Source: Sphingomonas zeae (GTDB taxonomy: Bacteria > Pseudomonadota > Alphaproteobacteria > Sphingomonadales > Sphingomonadaceae). Taken from it: a stretch of DNA of 64,000 nucleotides. A program made the translations under genes and the position numbers. Location: contig NZ_JACIFA010000001.1 in NCBI RefSeq assembly GCF_014197135.1, forward strand, positions 1 through 64,000, written 5' to 3'. A model generated the notes under the pieces. It saw only the letters and a program-made list of their open reading frames with translations, did no database searches and was not told the DNA's origin. Positions 17,127-26,133 of this stretch are shown one piece after another; positions within the stretch are counted from its first letter, which is position 1, and the number at the start of each line of letters is the position of its first letter.

Positions 17127-18329
17127 TCAGGCGGGCGTCAGCTTGATGAGCCGCCCTTGCGAATCGCCGCCATCCTCCAGCACATAGATGGCGCCGTCCG
17201 GCCCCTGCTCGACCTCGCGGATGCGGGCGCCCATGTCCCACTGGTCGCCCTTGGCGGCGTTGGTACCGTTCAGGTCGACGCGGATCAGCGCCTTGCTCGA
17301 AAGCCCGCCGATAAAGACGTCGCCGCGCCATTGCGGGAAGAGCGAGCCCGAATAGATCATCAGCCCGCCCGGTGAAATCACCGGGTTCCACCAGACCTTG
17401 GGCGCTTCATAGCCATCGCCCGCGCGGTGATCGGGAATGTCGCGCCCGTCATAATGCGATCCGTTGGACGCATTGGGCCAGCCATAATTGCGGCCAGGCA
17501 GGATCAGATTGACCTCGTCGCCGCCCTTGGGACCCATTTCCTGCTCCCACAAATTGCCCGCGCCATCGAAGGCGATGCCCAGTAGGTTGCGATGGCCATA
17601 GGACCAGACGGCCGGATCATATCCTTGCGCTGCCAGCGGATTGCCGGGGGCGGGCTGGCCGTCCGGGGTCAGGCGCAGCACCTTGCCCAAAGTCGCCTTG
17701 GGGTCCTGGGCAGGCGTGAATTTCTGCCGATCGCCCGCCGTGAAGAACAGATATTGGCCGTCGGGCGAAAAGGCGATGCGGCCCGAATAATGGCCTTCGC
17801 CGGTGACGGCGGGGCTGGCGGCCCATAAGGTTTCGATGCCGGTCAGCTGCGCAGTGCCGTTCGCCTCCTGCAATCGCCCGCGCGCCAGCACGACGCGCTT
17901 GCCGCCATCCGCCGCCGCCGAATAGCTGAAATAGACGCGGCCGCTCTGCGCGAAATCGGGAGCCAGGACCACGTCCATCAGCCCGCCTTGCCCTGCCGCA
18001 TCGACCGCGATCCGCGCGATCGTCTGCCGCTGCTGCCCGTCCGCCGTGACGAGCAGCATCCGCCCGTCCTTCTCGGTCACCAGCATCCGCCGGTCGGGCA
18101 GGAAGGTCATCGCCCAGGGCGCGTCGAAATCGGCGATGACGGTTCGGCCGAAGGGCTGCCCGTCCACGACCGTCGCGGGTGGCGTGGCCGAGGCGGACGG
18201 CGAGGGGCTGGGTGTGCCGCCGGGCGTGACCGTCACCGGGGGCATGCTGCCCGTCTCGTCGGGGCCGGGTCCATTGCCCGAACAGGCGAGAAGGGCCACC
18301 GGCAACGCGGCAAGCAATGGCAGTTTCAT
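17127..18329 (-). CDS. PQQ-dependent sugar dehydrogenase, lipoprotein
   Basis: 400-residue six-bladed beta-propeller quinoprotein of the soluble glucose/sorbosone dehydrogenase (aldose sugar dehydrogenase, YliI-like) family. It oxidises aldose sugars in the periplasm using PQQ. The signal peptide MKLPLLAALPVALLAC ends in a lipobox-like LLAC, so a lipid anchor is likely. Family blocks: APWAMTFLPDRRMLVTEKDG, SYGHRNLLGIAFD, EMGPKGGDEVNLILPGRNYG and the closing PDGAIYVLED. A Ser/Thr/Pro-rich linker follows the lipobox. GGGAGA precedes the ATG by 8 bases. No PQQ synthesis genes are in the window. Divergent from rimP. Confidence 0.9.
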   Translation of the reverse strand: MKLPLLAALPVALLACSGNGPGPDETGSMPPVTVTPGGTPSPSPSASATPPATVVDGQPFGRTVIADFDAPWAMTFLPDRRMLVTEKDGRMLLVTADGQQRQTIARIAVDAAGQGGLMDVVLAPDFAQSGRVYFSYSAAADGGKRVVLARGRLQEANGTAQLTGIETLWAASPAVTGEGHYSGRIAFSPDGQYLFFTAGDRQKFTPAQDPKATLGKVLRLTPDGQPAPGNPLAAQGYDPAVWSYGHRNLLGIAFDGAGNLWEQEMGPKGGDEVNLILPGRNYGWPNASNGSHYDGRDIPDHRAGDGYEAPKVWWNPVISPGGLMIYSGSLFPQWRGDVFIGGLSSKALIRVDLNGTNAAKGDQWDMGARIREVEQGPDGAIYVLEDGGDSQGRLIKLTPA

Positions 18330-18504
18330 CTTATATTCTCCCGGTAAGGCCCCTGACCGGCCCGATGGGCCGACAACGCCTTGGCATGGATGCTTGTTTC
18401 GTCTGCGGTTCCTGTGTATAGACTGCACCATTCTCTTACATCGTCGGGTGAAAGAGGCTGCGGGACGGGTTCCGCGGCACCGATCCGGCACATCTGGAGC
18501 TTTC

Positions 18505-19083
18505 ATGGCGGATATCGCCCTTCTGACGCAACTCATCGAACCCGAGGCCAAGGCGCTCGGCTTCGAGCTCGTGCGCGTGAAGATGTATGGCGGCACGTCG
18601 GACCCCACGCTCCAGGTGATGGCCGAGCGTCCCGACACGCGCCAGCTGAACATCGACGATTGCGCCGACCTGTCGCGCCGTATTTCCGACGTGATGGATG
18701 CGCTGGAGGAGCAGGGCCGCGACCCGATCGACCATGCGTACCGGCTGGAGGTGTCCTCGCCCGGTATCGACCGTCCGCTGACCCGGCTGAAGGACTTCGC
18801 CGACTGGGCGGGGCATGAGGCGCGGATCACGCTGGCCGAGAAGCTCAATGGCCGCAAGCAATTCAAGGGCGATCTGGCCGGGGTCGAGGGCGCGAATGTT
18901 GTCATCGTCGATGGGGAAGAGGTTCGCCACGAACTGCCTTTCACCGCGATCGAAGACGCCAAGCTCGTCATGACCGACCGGCTGATCGCCGCGACGGTGC
19001 CGCTGTCTCCCGAAGGCGCGGAAGAGGTTTATTATCAGGATGCGCCCGAACAGGACGGCGCCACCACGGAAGGACGGCACTGA
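18505..19083 (+). CDS. rimP: Ribosome maturation factor RimP
   Basis: 192-residue 30S assembly factor. The N-terminal domain has ELVRVKMYGG and the conserved DDCADLSRRISDVMD helix; the SSPGIDRPL motif and the SH3-like C-terminal domain with DGEEVRHELPFTAIEDAKLV follow. GGAG is 6 bases before the ATG; in-frame starts further upstream overlap the divergent sugar dehydrogenase gene. It is first gene of the translation operon, and its stop overlaps the nusA ATG by one base. The acidic tail (SPEGAEEVYYQDAPEQDG) is longer than in E. coli. Confidence 0.95.
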   Translation: MADIALLTQLIEPEAKALGFELVRVKMYGGTSDPTLQVMAERPDTRQLNIDDCADLSRRISDVMDALEEQGRDPIDHAYRLEVSSPGIDRPLTRLKDFADWAGHEARITLAEKLNGRKQFKGDLAGVEGANVVIVDGEEVRHELPFTAIEDAKLVMTDRLIAATVPLSPEGAEEVYYQDAPEQDGATTEGRH

Positions 19084-20708
19084 TGGCTACCGCCATTTCC
19101 GCCAACAAGGCGGAACTGATCGCGATCGCGAATGCGGTCGCCTCGGAAAAGATGATCGACAAGGGCATCGTCATCGAGGCGATGGAGGACGCGATCCAGC
19201 GCGCCGCCCGCGCCCGCTACGGCGCCGAGAACGACATTCGCGCGAAGCTCGATCCGAACTCGGGCGATCTGCGTCTGTGGCGCGTCGTCGAGGTGGTCGA
19301 GCAGGTCGACGACTATTACAAGCAGATCGACCTGAAGGGTGCCGAGAAGCTTCAGAAGGGTGCCGCGATCGGCGACTTCATCGTCGACCCGCTGCCCCCG
19401 ATCGAATTTGGCCGCATCGCGGCGCAGGCGGCCAAGCAGGTCATCTTCCAGAAGGTCCGCGATGCCGAGCGCGACCGTCAGTTCGATGAGTTCAAGGACC
19501 GCCAGGGCGAGATCATCACCGGCGTCGTCAAGCGCGTTGAGTTCGGTCACATCGTCGTCGATCTGGGCCGCGCCGAGGGCGTGATTCGTCGCGACCAGCA
19601 GATTCCGCGCGAAGTCGTCCGCGTGAACGACCGCATCCGCTCGCTGATCCTGAACGTCCGCCGCGAAAATCGCGGGCCGCAGATCTTCCTGTCTCGCGCG
19701 CACCCCGACTTCATGAAGAAGCTGTTCGCGCAGGAAGTGCCCGAAATCTATGACGGCATCATCGAGATCAAGGCCGCCGCGCGCGATCCGGGCAGCCGCG
19801 CCAAGATCGGCGTCATCAGTCACGACTCGAGCATCGATCCGGTCGGCGCCTGCGTCGGCATGAAGGGCAGCCGCGTTCAGGCCGTCGTGCAGGAAATGCA
19901 GGGCGAGAAGATCGACATCATCCCCTGGTCGCCCGACACCGCGACCTTCGTGGTGAACGCGCTCCAGCCCGCGAACGTCAGCCGCGTCGTGATCGACGAG
20001 GAAGAGGACCGGATCGAGGTCGTCGTCCCCGACGATCAGCTCAGCCTCGCCATCGGTCGTCGCGGTCAGAATGTCCGTCTGGCCAGCCAGCTGACCGCCA
20101 AGGCGATCGACATCTTGACCGAGGCCGACGCGTCGGAGAAGCGCCAGAAGGAATTCGTGGCCAACTCCGAACTGTTCCAGAACGAACTGGACGTGGACGA
20201 GACGCTGGCGCAGCTGCTGGTCGCCGAAGGCTTCGGCGCGCTGGAAGAGGTCGCCTATGTCGAGCTGGACGAACTGGCCGCGATCGAAGGGTTCGACGAG
20301 GACCTGGCGCAGGAGCTGCAAAGCCGTGCGCAGGAAGCGCTGGACCGCCGCGAACAGGCCGCCCGCGACGAGCGTCGCGCCCTGGGCGTCGACGACGCGC
20401 TGGCCGAGATGCCCTATCTGACCGAGGCGATGCTGGTCACGCTGGGCAAGGCGGGCATCAAGACGCTCGACGACCTCGCCGATCTCGCGACCGACGAGCT
20501 GGTCGAGAAGAAGCGGTCCGAGCCGCGCCGCCGTGGCGACGATACCCCGCGCGCTGCCCCCAAGGGCGGTATCCTGGCCGAATATGGCCTGAGCGACGAG
20601 CAGGGTAACGAGATCATCATGGCGGCCCGCGCGCACTGGTTCACCGATGAGGAGGAACCCGTCGCCGCCGAAGCCGGTGCGTCGGAAGCGGAGGGCGAGG
20701 AAGCCTGA
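19083..20708 (+). CDS. nusA: Transcription termination/antitermination factor NusA
   Basis: 541 residues, full length for alphaproteobacteria. Order: N-terminal RNA polymerase-binding domain (1-125), S1 domain (about 135-200, GEIITGVVKRVEFGHIVVDLG), KH1/KH2 (DPVGACVGMKGSRVQAVVQE and LAIGRRGQNVRLASQLT), then two C-terminal helix-hairpin acidic repeats (about 365-500), each with LxxLVxEGF- or AGIKTLDDLADL-like sequence. NusA modulates pausing, Rho and intrinsic termination and rRNA antitermination. One-base overlaps tie it to rimP before and to the tautomerase gene after. Confidence 0.97.
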   Translation: MATAISANKAELIAIANAVASEKMIDKGIVIEAMEDAIQRAARARYGAENDIRAKLDPNSGDLRLWRVVEVVEQVDDYYKQIDLKGAEKLQKGAAIGDFIVDPLPPIEFGRIAAQAAKQVIFQKVRDAERDRQFDEFKDRQGEIITGVVKRVEFGHIVVDLGRAEGVIRRDQQIPREVVRVNDRIRSLILNVRRENRGPQIFLSRAHPDFMKKLFAQEVPEIYDGIIEIKAAARDPGSRAKIGVISHDSSIDPVGACVGMKGSRVQAVVQEMQGEKIDIIPWSPDTATFVVNALQPANVSRVVIDEEEDRIEVVVPDDQLSLAIGRRGQNVRLASQLTAKAIDILTEADASEKRQKEFVANSELFQNELDVDETLAQLLVAEGFGALEEVAYVELDELAAIEGFDEDLAQELQSRAQEALDRREQAARDERRALGVDDALAEMPYLTEAMLVTLGKAGIKTLDDLADLATDELVEKKRSEPRRRGDDTPRAAPKGGILAEYGLSDEQGNEIIMAARAHWFTDEEEPVAAEAGASEAEGEEA

Positions 20709-20944
20709 TGCCGTTCGTCTCGATCCGTCTGGCGGGCACCGCCTCCAAGCAGCAAAAGGCCGAGATCGTCGCCGACGTGACTCGTTCGCTGGTGGAGCGG
20801 CTGGGTAAGAACCCGGCCGCCGTCCAGATCGTGATCGAGGAGGTTTCGACCGAAAATTACGGCGCGGGCGGCCAGCTGATCGCCGACCGTGATGCCCCCA
20901 CCTCTCAACCCCGGGGAGACGCGCATGCGGAACCGGGACAATGA
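20708..20944 (+). CDS. 4-oxalocrotonate tautomerase-like protein
   Basis: 78-residue protein of the tautomerase superfamily. Pro2, the catalytic base that becomes N-terminal after Met removal, is present in MPFVSIRLAG, and the helix QQKAEIVADVTRSLVERLGK and the strand VQIVIEEV fit the beta-alpha-beta fold of 4-OT. The last 15 residues, after IADRD, are a tail read through the start of the next gene. Its ATG shares one base with the nusA stop and it overlaps the ylxR start by 20 bases. The substrate is unknown and there is no catabolic neighbour. Confidence 0.83.
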   Translation: MPFVSIRLAGTASKQQKAEIVADVTRSLVERLGKNPAAVQIVIEEVSTENYGAGGQLIADRDAPTSQPRGDAHAEPGQ

Positions 20945-21728
20945 GCGTGGCGACGTAAAATCCTCTCCGGCCGCCAAGGGCCGGAGCCCCAGAGCCTCGG
21001 CGAAGGCCGCCCGCGACTCGATCGACGGGCCGGTCCGCCGCTGCGTCCTGTCGGGCGAGCATGACGCACGCCCGCACTTGATCCGTCTGGCGCTCGCGCC
21101 CGACGGGCGGGTGCTGCCCGATGTCCGCGCCAAGGCGCCGGGACGGGGCGGCTGGATCGGCGTGACTCGCGGCGAACTGGAAACCGCGATGGCGAAGGGC
21201 AAGTTGAAGGGGGCACTGGCGCGCGCGTTCAAGACGGGCGAGTTTTCCATTCCCGACAATCTGCCCGACCTCATCACCACGGCGCTGGAGCGTAACGCGC
21301 TCGATCGGCTGGGGCTTGAGTCGCGCTCGGGGATGCTGCTGACCGGATCGGACAAGATCGCGACGGCGGCGCGCTCGGGCCAGTTGCACGCACTCTATCA
21401 TGCGTCCGATGCGGGCGAGGATGGATGCCGCAAGCTGGCGCAGGCATGGCGTGTGGGATCGGATCGTGAAGGTTCCGATCTCAAGGGGTTGGCACTGCCC
21501 GCCACACGCCCCATATTGTCAATGGCGTTGGGCCGCGAAAATGTGGTACACATCGGCCTGACAGATCGTAACGCGGCAAAGCGGGTGAGCGAAGCGCTCG
21601 ACCGCTGGCTGCATTTTATCGGACCCGACCCTGTGGCAACGCCTTGCGAAACGGCCTCGCAAGGCGCATCGGCGTCCGACATTACCGGTGACCGAACGGC
21701 CGTGACCGTACACGAGGATTTTGAGTGA
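20925..21728 (+). CDS. YlxR-like RNA-binding protein (DUF448) with L7Ae-type extension
   Basis: 267 residues. The first domain is YlxR/DUF448 (about 25-100: RRCVLSGEHDARPHLIRLAL, then the GRGGWIGVTR signature). A C-terminal part of about 100 residues resembles the L7Ae/L30e RNA-binding fold (SGMLLTGSDKIATAARSGQL then AKRVSEALDRWLHFI), the usual architecture in alphaproteobacteria. Such proteins bind RNA or RNase P-like targets; the exact role here is not known. ATG at 20925 follows GGGGAG. Its stop overlaps infB by four bases (GTGA). Confidence 0.88.
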   Translation: MRNRDNERGDVKSSPAAKGRSPRASAKAARDSIDGPVRRCVLSGEHDARPHLIRLALAPDGRVLPDVRAKAPGRGGWIGVTRGELETAMAKGKLKGALARAFKTGEFSIPDNLPDLITTALERNALDRLGLESRSGMLLTGSDKIATAARSGQLHALYHASDAGEDGCRKLAQAWRVGSDREGSDLKGLALPATRPILSMALGRENVVHIGLTDRNAAKRVSEALDRWLHFIGPDPVATPCETASQGASASDITGDRTAVTVHEDFE

Positions 21729-24601
21729 GCGAGACCGACAACGACAAGCCGAAACTCGGAATGCGCCAGCCTTTGGGGCTGAAGCGCACGGTCGAGACCG
21801 GCAAGGTGAAGCAGAGCTTCAGCCACGGCCGCTCGAACACCGTGATCGTCGAGACGAAGCGCCGTCGCGTCCTGGGTCCGCAGGGTGGCGCGCCCGAAAC
21901 GGCCGCCCCTGCGCCGACTCCGGCCCCGGCCACGGCCGCCCCTGCGGCGGCGCCGGTCGCCCCGTCGCGTCCCGTTCCGTCGAACGAGACGGCGCAGGAG
22001 CGTCAGGCCCGCCTGTTGCGAGAGGCCGAGGAACAGCGCCTCGCCATGCAGGAGGAAGCACGTCGCCGTGCGGATGCCGAGCGTCAGCAGCGCGCCGAGG
22101 ACGATCGTGCCCGTGCCGAGGAACGCGCCCGTGCGGAAGCGGAAGCCGCCGCTGCGGCTGCCGCGCCCGCTCCGGAGCCGACCCCGGCACCGGCACCGGC
22201 TTCAAACCCGGTCGCCGAAGCGCCTGTGCAGGCCGAAGCGCCCGCTGCGCCGACCATCTCGGTCCAGCCGCGTCCCTTCCGTCCGGTCGAGCGGCCGGTG
22301 ATCCCGGCGCCGGAACCCAAGGCCGAGGAGCCCGCCAAGGAATCCGCAGTTGAGGCACCTGCCCCGGCGCCTGCGCCGACGCCCGCCCCGGCTCCGGTCG
22401 CGGCGAAGCCGGCGCCCGCTCCGGCCCCTGCGCCAGTGGTGACGACGCCCCCGATCCTGGGTCGCGATCCGTCGATGCCCGCGCCGCGCCGCTTCTCGCC
22501 GGTGCAGCGTCCCGAGATTCCGAAGCCCGCGCCCAAGCCCGCAGCGGCTCCCGCGCCCGCTGCGACGGCCAGCACGCCGAGCGCGCCAAGCAACAACGCC
22601 GCGTCCGCCCCGTCGGGCGGTGCTCCGCGCTCGATGCCCTCGGGTCAGCCGACGCCGCGTAACGCGCCTCCGGGCCGTCCGCAGCAGCGTGACCGCAAGG
22701 GCGACGAGCGTCGCGGCGGCAAGCTGACCGTCACGCGCGCGCTGAACGAGGACGGCGCCCGCGCCCGCTCGCTCGCCGCGCTCAAGCGTGCCCGCGAGAA
22801 GGAGAAGCGTGGCTTTGGCGGCCCGCGTGAGCCGCAGATCAAGCAGGTCCGCGACGTGCAGGTGCCGGAAGCGATCACCGTCCAGGAACTGGCCAACCGT
22901 ATGGCCGAAAAGGGCGCGGATCTGGTCAAGGCACTGTTCAAGATGGGCATGCCCGTCACGATGACGCAGACCATCGACCAGGATACGGCCGAGCTGCTGG
23001 TGACCGAATTCGGCCACAACATCGTGCGCGTGTCGGACAGCGACATCGACCTGGCGCTCGACACCACGGAGGATGCGGTCGAATCCTTGCGTCCGCGCCC
23101 GCCGGTCGTGACGATCATGGGCCATGTCGACCATGGCAAGACCTCGCTGCTCGACGCGCTGCGCGGGACGGACGTGGTGCGCGGTGAGGCCGGTGGCATC
23201 ACCCAGCATATCGGCGCCTATCAGGTCACGCTGAAGGACAAGTCGAAGGTCACCTTCCTCGACACGCCGGGCCACGAGGCCTTCACCCAGATGCGCGCCC
23301 GCGGTGCCGACGTCACGGATATCGTGGTGCTGGTGGTGGCGGCCGATGACGGGCTGATGCCGCAGACGATCGAGGCGATCAACCACACCAAGGCGGCGGG
23401 CAAGCCGATGATCGTGGCGATCAACAAGATCGACAAGCACGACGCCAATGCCCAGCGCGTCCGCGAGCGTCTGCTCGAGCATGACGTGCAGGTCGAGGAC
23501 ATGGGCGGCGAGACCCAGGACGTCGAGGTGTCGGCGCTCAAGAAGATCGGTCTGGATACGCTGATCGAGAAGATCCAGCTTCAGGCCGAACTGCTCGAGC
23601 TGACCGCCAACCCCGATCGTGCGGCCGAGGGCAGCGTGGTCGAGGCCAAGCTCGACAAGGGCCGTGGTCCGGTCGCGACCGTGCTCGTCACGCGCGGCAC
23701 GCTGAAGGTCGGCGATGTGTTCGTCGTCGGTGCGGAAAGCGGCAAGGTCCGTGCGCTGGTCGACGACAAGGGCCGTCAGGTGAAGGAAGCGGGTCCGGCG
23801 ATGCCGGTCGAGGTCCTCGGCCTGTCGGGCGTGCCCCAGGCGGGCGACCTGCTCCAGGTCGTCGAGAACGAAGCCCGCGCCCGCGAGGTCGCCGAATACC
23901 GCCAGAGCGTGCTGCTCCAGAAGCGCACGACCTCGGCCCCGGCCAGCCTGGAGTCGATGTTCTCGGCTTTGAAGGCGAACCAGGCCAAGGAATATCCGCT
24001 GGTCGTCAAGGCGGATACGCAGGGCACGGTCGAGGCGATCGTGGCGTCGATCAACAAGATCGCGTCCGACCTCATCAAGGCGCGTATCCTGCACTCGGGC
24101 GTCGGTGGCATCACCGAGTCGGACGTGACGCTGGCCGCCGCGAGCGGTGCGCCGATCATCGGCTTCAACGTCCGTGCGAACGCCAAGGCGCGTGAGATCG
24201 CCGAGCGGAACAAGGTGGCGCTCAAATATTACGACGTCATCTATGACCTGATCGACGAGATTCGTGCGGGCATGGCCGGCGAGCTGGGTCCCGAGGCTTT
24301 CGAAACGGTCGTCGGCCGCGCCGAAATCCGCGAGGTCTTCTCGGCGGGCAAGATCGGCAAGGCCGCCGGTCTGCTGGTCACCGAGGGTGTCATCCGCAAG
24401 GCGCTCAAGGCGCGCATCACGCGCAACGACGTCATCATCTACCAGGGCGAGATCAACTCGCTCCGCCGGTTCAAGGATGATGTCGCCGAGGTTCGCGCCG
24501 GTCTGGAATGCGGTGTGACGTTCACGCAGAACTTCACCGACATCAAGCCGGGCGACTATCTCGAAACCTTCGAGGTCGAACTGCGCGAGCGTTCGCTCTG
24601 A
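21725..24601 (+). CDS. infB: Translation initiation factor IF-2
   Basis: 958-residue GTPase that brings fMet-tRNA to the 30S P-site. An N-terminal IF-2-associated segment starts with the GTG codon ([24 protein letters not shown]). A long low-complexity Ala/Pro/Glu-rich stretch covers about residues 55-330. The IF-2N domain follows near 375, then the G domain with GHVDHGKTS (G1, about residue 465), DTPGHEAF (G3) and NKID (G4), then domains II to IV. Start is GTG at 21725, inside the ylxR stop (4-bp overlap), indicating coupling. A terminator-like hairpin lies between this gene and rbfA. Confidence 0.98.
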   Translation: MSETDNDKPKLGMRQPLGLKRTVETGKVKQSFSHGRSNTVIVETKRRRVLGPQGGAPETAAPAPTPAPATAAPAAAPVAPSRPVPSNETAQERQARLLREAEEQRLAMQEEARRRADAERQQRAEDDRARAEERARAEAEAAAAAAAPAPEPTPAPAPASNPVAEAPVQAEAPAAPTISVQPRPFRPVERPVIPAPEPKAEEPAKESAVEAPAPAPAPTPAPAPVAAKPAPAPAPAPVVTTPPILGRDPSMPAPRRFSPVQRPEIPKPAPKPAAAPAPAATASTPSAPSNNAASAPSGGAPRSMPSGQPTPRNAPPGRPQQRDRKGDERRGGKLTVTRALNEDGARARSLAALKRAREKEKRGFGGPREPQIKQVRDVQVPEAITVQELANRMAEKGADLVKALFKMGMPVTMTQTIDQDTAELLVTEFGHNIVRVSDSDIDLALDTTEDAVESLRPRPPVVTIMGHVDHGKTSLLDALRGTDVVRGEAGGITQHIGAYQVTLKDKSKVTFLDTPGHEAFTQMRARGADVTDIVVLVVAADDGLMPQTIEAINHTKAAGKPMIVAINKIDKHDANAQRVRERLLEHDVQVEDMGGETQDVEVSALKKIGLDTLIEKIQLQAELLELTANPDRAAEGSVVEAKLDKGRGPVATVLVTRGTLKVGDVFVVGAESGKVRALVDDKGRQVKEAGPAMPVEVLGLSGVPQAGDLLQVVENEARAREVAEYRQSVLLQKRTTSAPASLESMFSALKANQAKEYPLVVKADTQGTVEAIVASINKIASDLIKARILHSGVGGITESDVTLAAASGAPIIGFNVRANAKAREIAERNKVALKYYDVIYDLIDEIRAGMAGELGPEAFETVVGRAEIREVFSAGKIGKAAGLLVTEGVIRKALKARITRNDVIIYQGEINSLRRFKDDVAEVRAGLECGVTFTQNFTDIKPGDYLETFEVELRERSL

Positions 24602-24654
24602 TGATCGCGGGGCGGCGGGACAGGTCCTGCCGCCTACGCATCATGCCGGAATGG

Positions 24655-24690
24655 ATCGCGGTCGCCTGCCCGGCGGCCGCGATTTTCGTT
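24655..24690 (+). terminator. Terminator-like hairpin between infB and rbfA
   Basis: ATCGCGGTCGCC pairs over 12 positions (one G-T) with GGCGGCCGCGAT around a TGCCC loop, followed by TTTCGTTT. The T-run is broken by CG, so partial read-through is expected. It lies 16 bases before the rbfA ATG and could lower rbfA expression relative to infB. Confidence 0.65.
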
Positions 24691-24706
24691 TGAGAAGAAA
24701 CTGAAC

Positions 24707-25114
24707 ATGGTCCAGTCCAAAAACCCCGCCGAACCCTCGGTCCGCCTGCTGCGCGTCGGCGAGCAGGTCCGCCACATCCTGTCCGAAATCCTCGCGCGCG
24801 GCGACGTGCATGACGAGACGCTCGCCAAGCACATGGTCAGCGTGACCGAAGTGCGCATGTCCCCCGACCTGCGCCACGCGACCGTCTTCGTGAAGCCGCT
24901 GCTGGGCAAGGACGAGGAGGTGGTCATCAAGGCTTTGCGCACCAACACCGCGTACCTGCAGCGTGAGGTCGCGCACCGGGTGAAGATGAAATATGCCGCC
25001 AAGCTGAAGTTCCTGGCGGACGAGAGCTTCGACGAGGGCAGCCATATCGACTCGCTCCTCCGCTCGCCCAAGGTGTCGCAGGATCTGGACGAAGGAGAGC
25101 AGGCGGAGGGCTGA
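24707..25114 (+). CDS. rbfA: Ribosome-binding factor RbfA
   Basis: 135 residues, KH-like 30S maturation factor. Family pattern: [39 protein letters not shown], and the C-terminal [22 protein letters not shown] at 24707, with GAGAAG upstream. Last gene of the rimP-infB operon; in many relatives truB follows directly, but here 1.6 kb with repeats, yceI and tdk intervenes. A short acidic tail ([10 protein letters not shown]) ends the protein. Confidence 0.96.
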   Translation: MVQSKNPAEPSVRLLRVGEQVRHILSEILARGDVHDETLAKHMVSVTEVRMSPDLRHATVFVKPLLGKDEEVVIKALRTNTAYLQREVAHRVKMKYAAKLKFLADESFDEGSHIDSLLRSPKVSQDLDEGEQAEG

Positions 25115-25497
25115 CACTCGCCCTCTGTTCAGCGAAGGCCACGTTGAGACGGCCGGGAATAGGGTTCACGCGAAGCCGCGAAGCCGCGAAGGTTTTTGGT
25201 TCGCGCAGAGGCGCAAAGAGCGCAGAGAAGAAGACCCTGCGTCCGATAGGGCACCCCGCCCCGGCGAAGGCCGGGGTCCAGTATCTTCCGGGTCAATGGA
25301 GCGCTACGCCAAGGCGGGGAGGCAAATGCCTCGCGCCATCGTATATCCATCCCAACTAGACCCCGGCCTTCGCCGGGGTGGTGCAGTAGGTGGCCGTTTG
25401 GCGAAACCTTCTCTGCGTCCTCCGCGCCTCTGCGCGAACCAAGATCAAACCGTTTCCCTTGGCCTTCGACTTCGCTCAGGCTGAACGGGGGTAGGGG
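25115..25497. other. Gene-free convergent gap filled by repeats
   Basis: 383 bp between rbfA and yceI, with no gene. It holds a family B nested repeat (25165-25440), an inverted pair of CCCCGGCG-type hairpins inside it (25258-25380), and a CTTCGACTTCGCTCAGGCTG repeat at 25458-25490 that ends only a few bases from the yceI stop. Confidence 0.8.
25165..25440. repeat. Family B nested inverted repeat (copy 1)
   Basis: Left outer arm TTCACGCGAAGCCGCGAAGC; left inner arm GGTTCGCGCAGAGGCGC at about 25198; right inner arm CTCCGCGCCTCTGCGCGAAC ending at 25440. The right outer arm is missing. The interior (25258-25380) carries an inverted pair of another hairpin family, CCCCGGCGAAGGCCGGGG and CCCCGGCCTTCGCCGGGG. 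Confidence 0.8.
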
Positions 25498-26091
25498 TTA
25501 CCCCCCGACCGGCAGCAGATCCGCGTCGATCCCGATCGTCACCAGCCGCCCGACGATCAGCGGATAGGCCGTCATTCCGAAGTCCCGCCGGTCGATCCGG
25601 GTCGTGGCGGCGATATGCACCGACTCCCGCCCCGTCATCGCGGCAAAGTCGCGCGAAAAGTCGACCGCCAGCATCGCCGGCCGGGTAACACCCCGGGCGG
25701 AGATCGTACCCGTTACCGTCGCGCTGTGCGGCCCGGTGCGGGTCAAGCCGGTCGCATGGAAGGTGACGCGGGGATAATGATCGACATCGAAAAAGTCCGG
25801 CCCCCGCAATCGCGATCGGGTGAGCGCGTCGCCCGCCTCCAGCGTCTGGGTATCGATCCGCACGTCGAGCGTCACCGCCTTCGCATCGCGGTCGGACAGG
25901 GCGACATGCCCCTCGATATGGGGGAAGCGCGCGGTCTTGCTGCCCAGGCCGAAAAAGCCGACCTTGGCCTGTACGCGGGCATGGGCGGGATCGATGGTGT
26001 AGCTCATCGCGCCGGTGCCGCTGGCCGGGGCCATCGTCCCCAGCGTCGCCATCGCGACCGCCACGACTTTTGCAATTCTCAACCCACGCAC
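25498..26091 (-). CDS. YceI-family periplasmic protein
   Basis: About 197 residues. The mature part is a YceI lipocalin-like barrel that in family members binds polyisoprenoid or similar lipids: SYTIDPAHARVQAKVGFFGLG, VTLDVRIDTQTLEAGD, LRGPDFFDVDHYPRVTF and DFGMTAY are standard blocks. A signal peptide precedes it (RIAKVVAVAMATLGTMAPASG). No ATG fits well; the GTG at 26091 gives a full signal peptide, and a TTG at 26082 or an ATG inside the signal are alternatives. Divergent from tdk, so the promoters share about 43 bp. Confidence 0.85.
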   Translation of the reverse strand: MRGLRIAKVVAVAMATLGTMAPASGTGAMSYTIDPAHARVQAKVGFFGLGSKTARFPHIEGHVALSDRDAKAVTLDVRIDTQTLEAGDALTRSRLRGPDFFDVDHYPRVTFHATGLTRTGPHSATVTGTISARGVTRPAMLAVDFSRDFAAMTGRESVHIAATTRIDRRDFGMTAYPLIVGRLVTIGIDADLLPVGG

Positions 26092-26133
26092 CCCATGCTC
26101 GATATGACGGCGTCCTTCCGATAAGGGCGGCGC

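Noticed and set aside
19035..21401. 788-codon minus-strand frame opposite rimP to ylxR
   Set aside because: Antisense to four recognised genes, with no domain.
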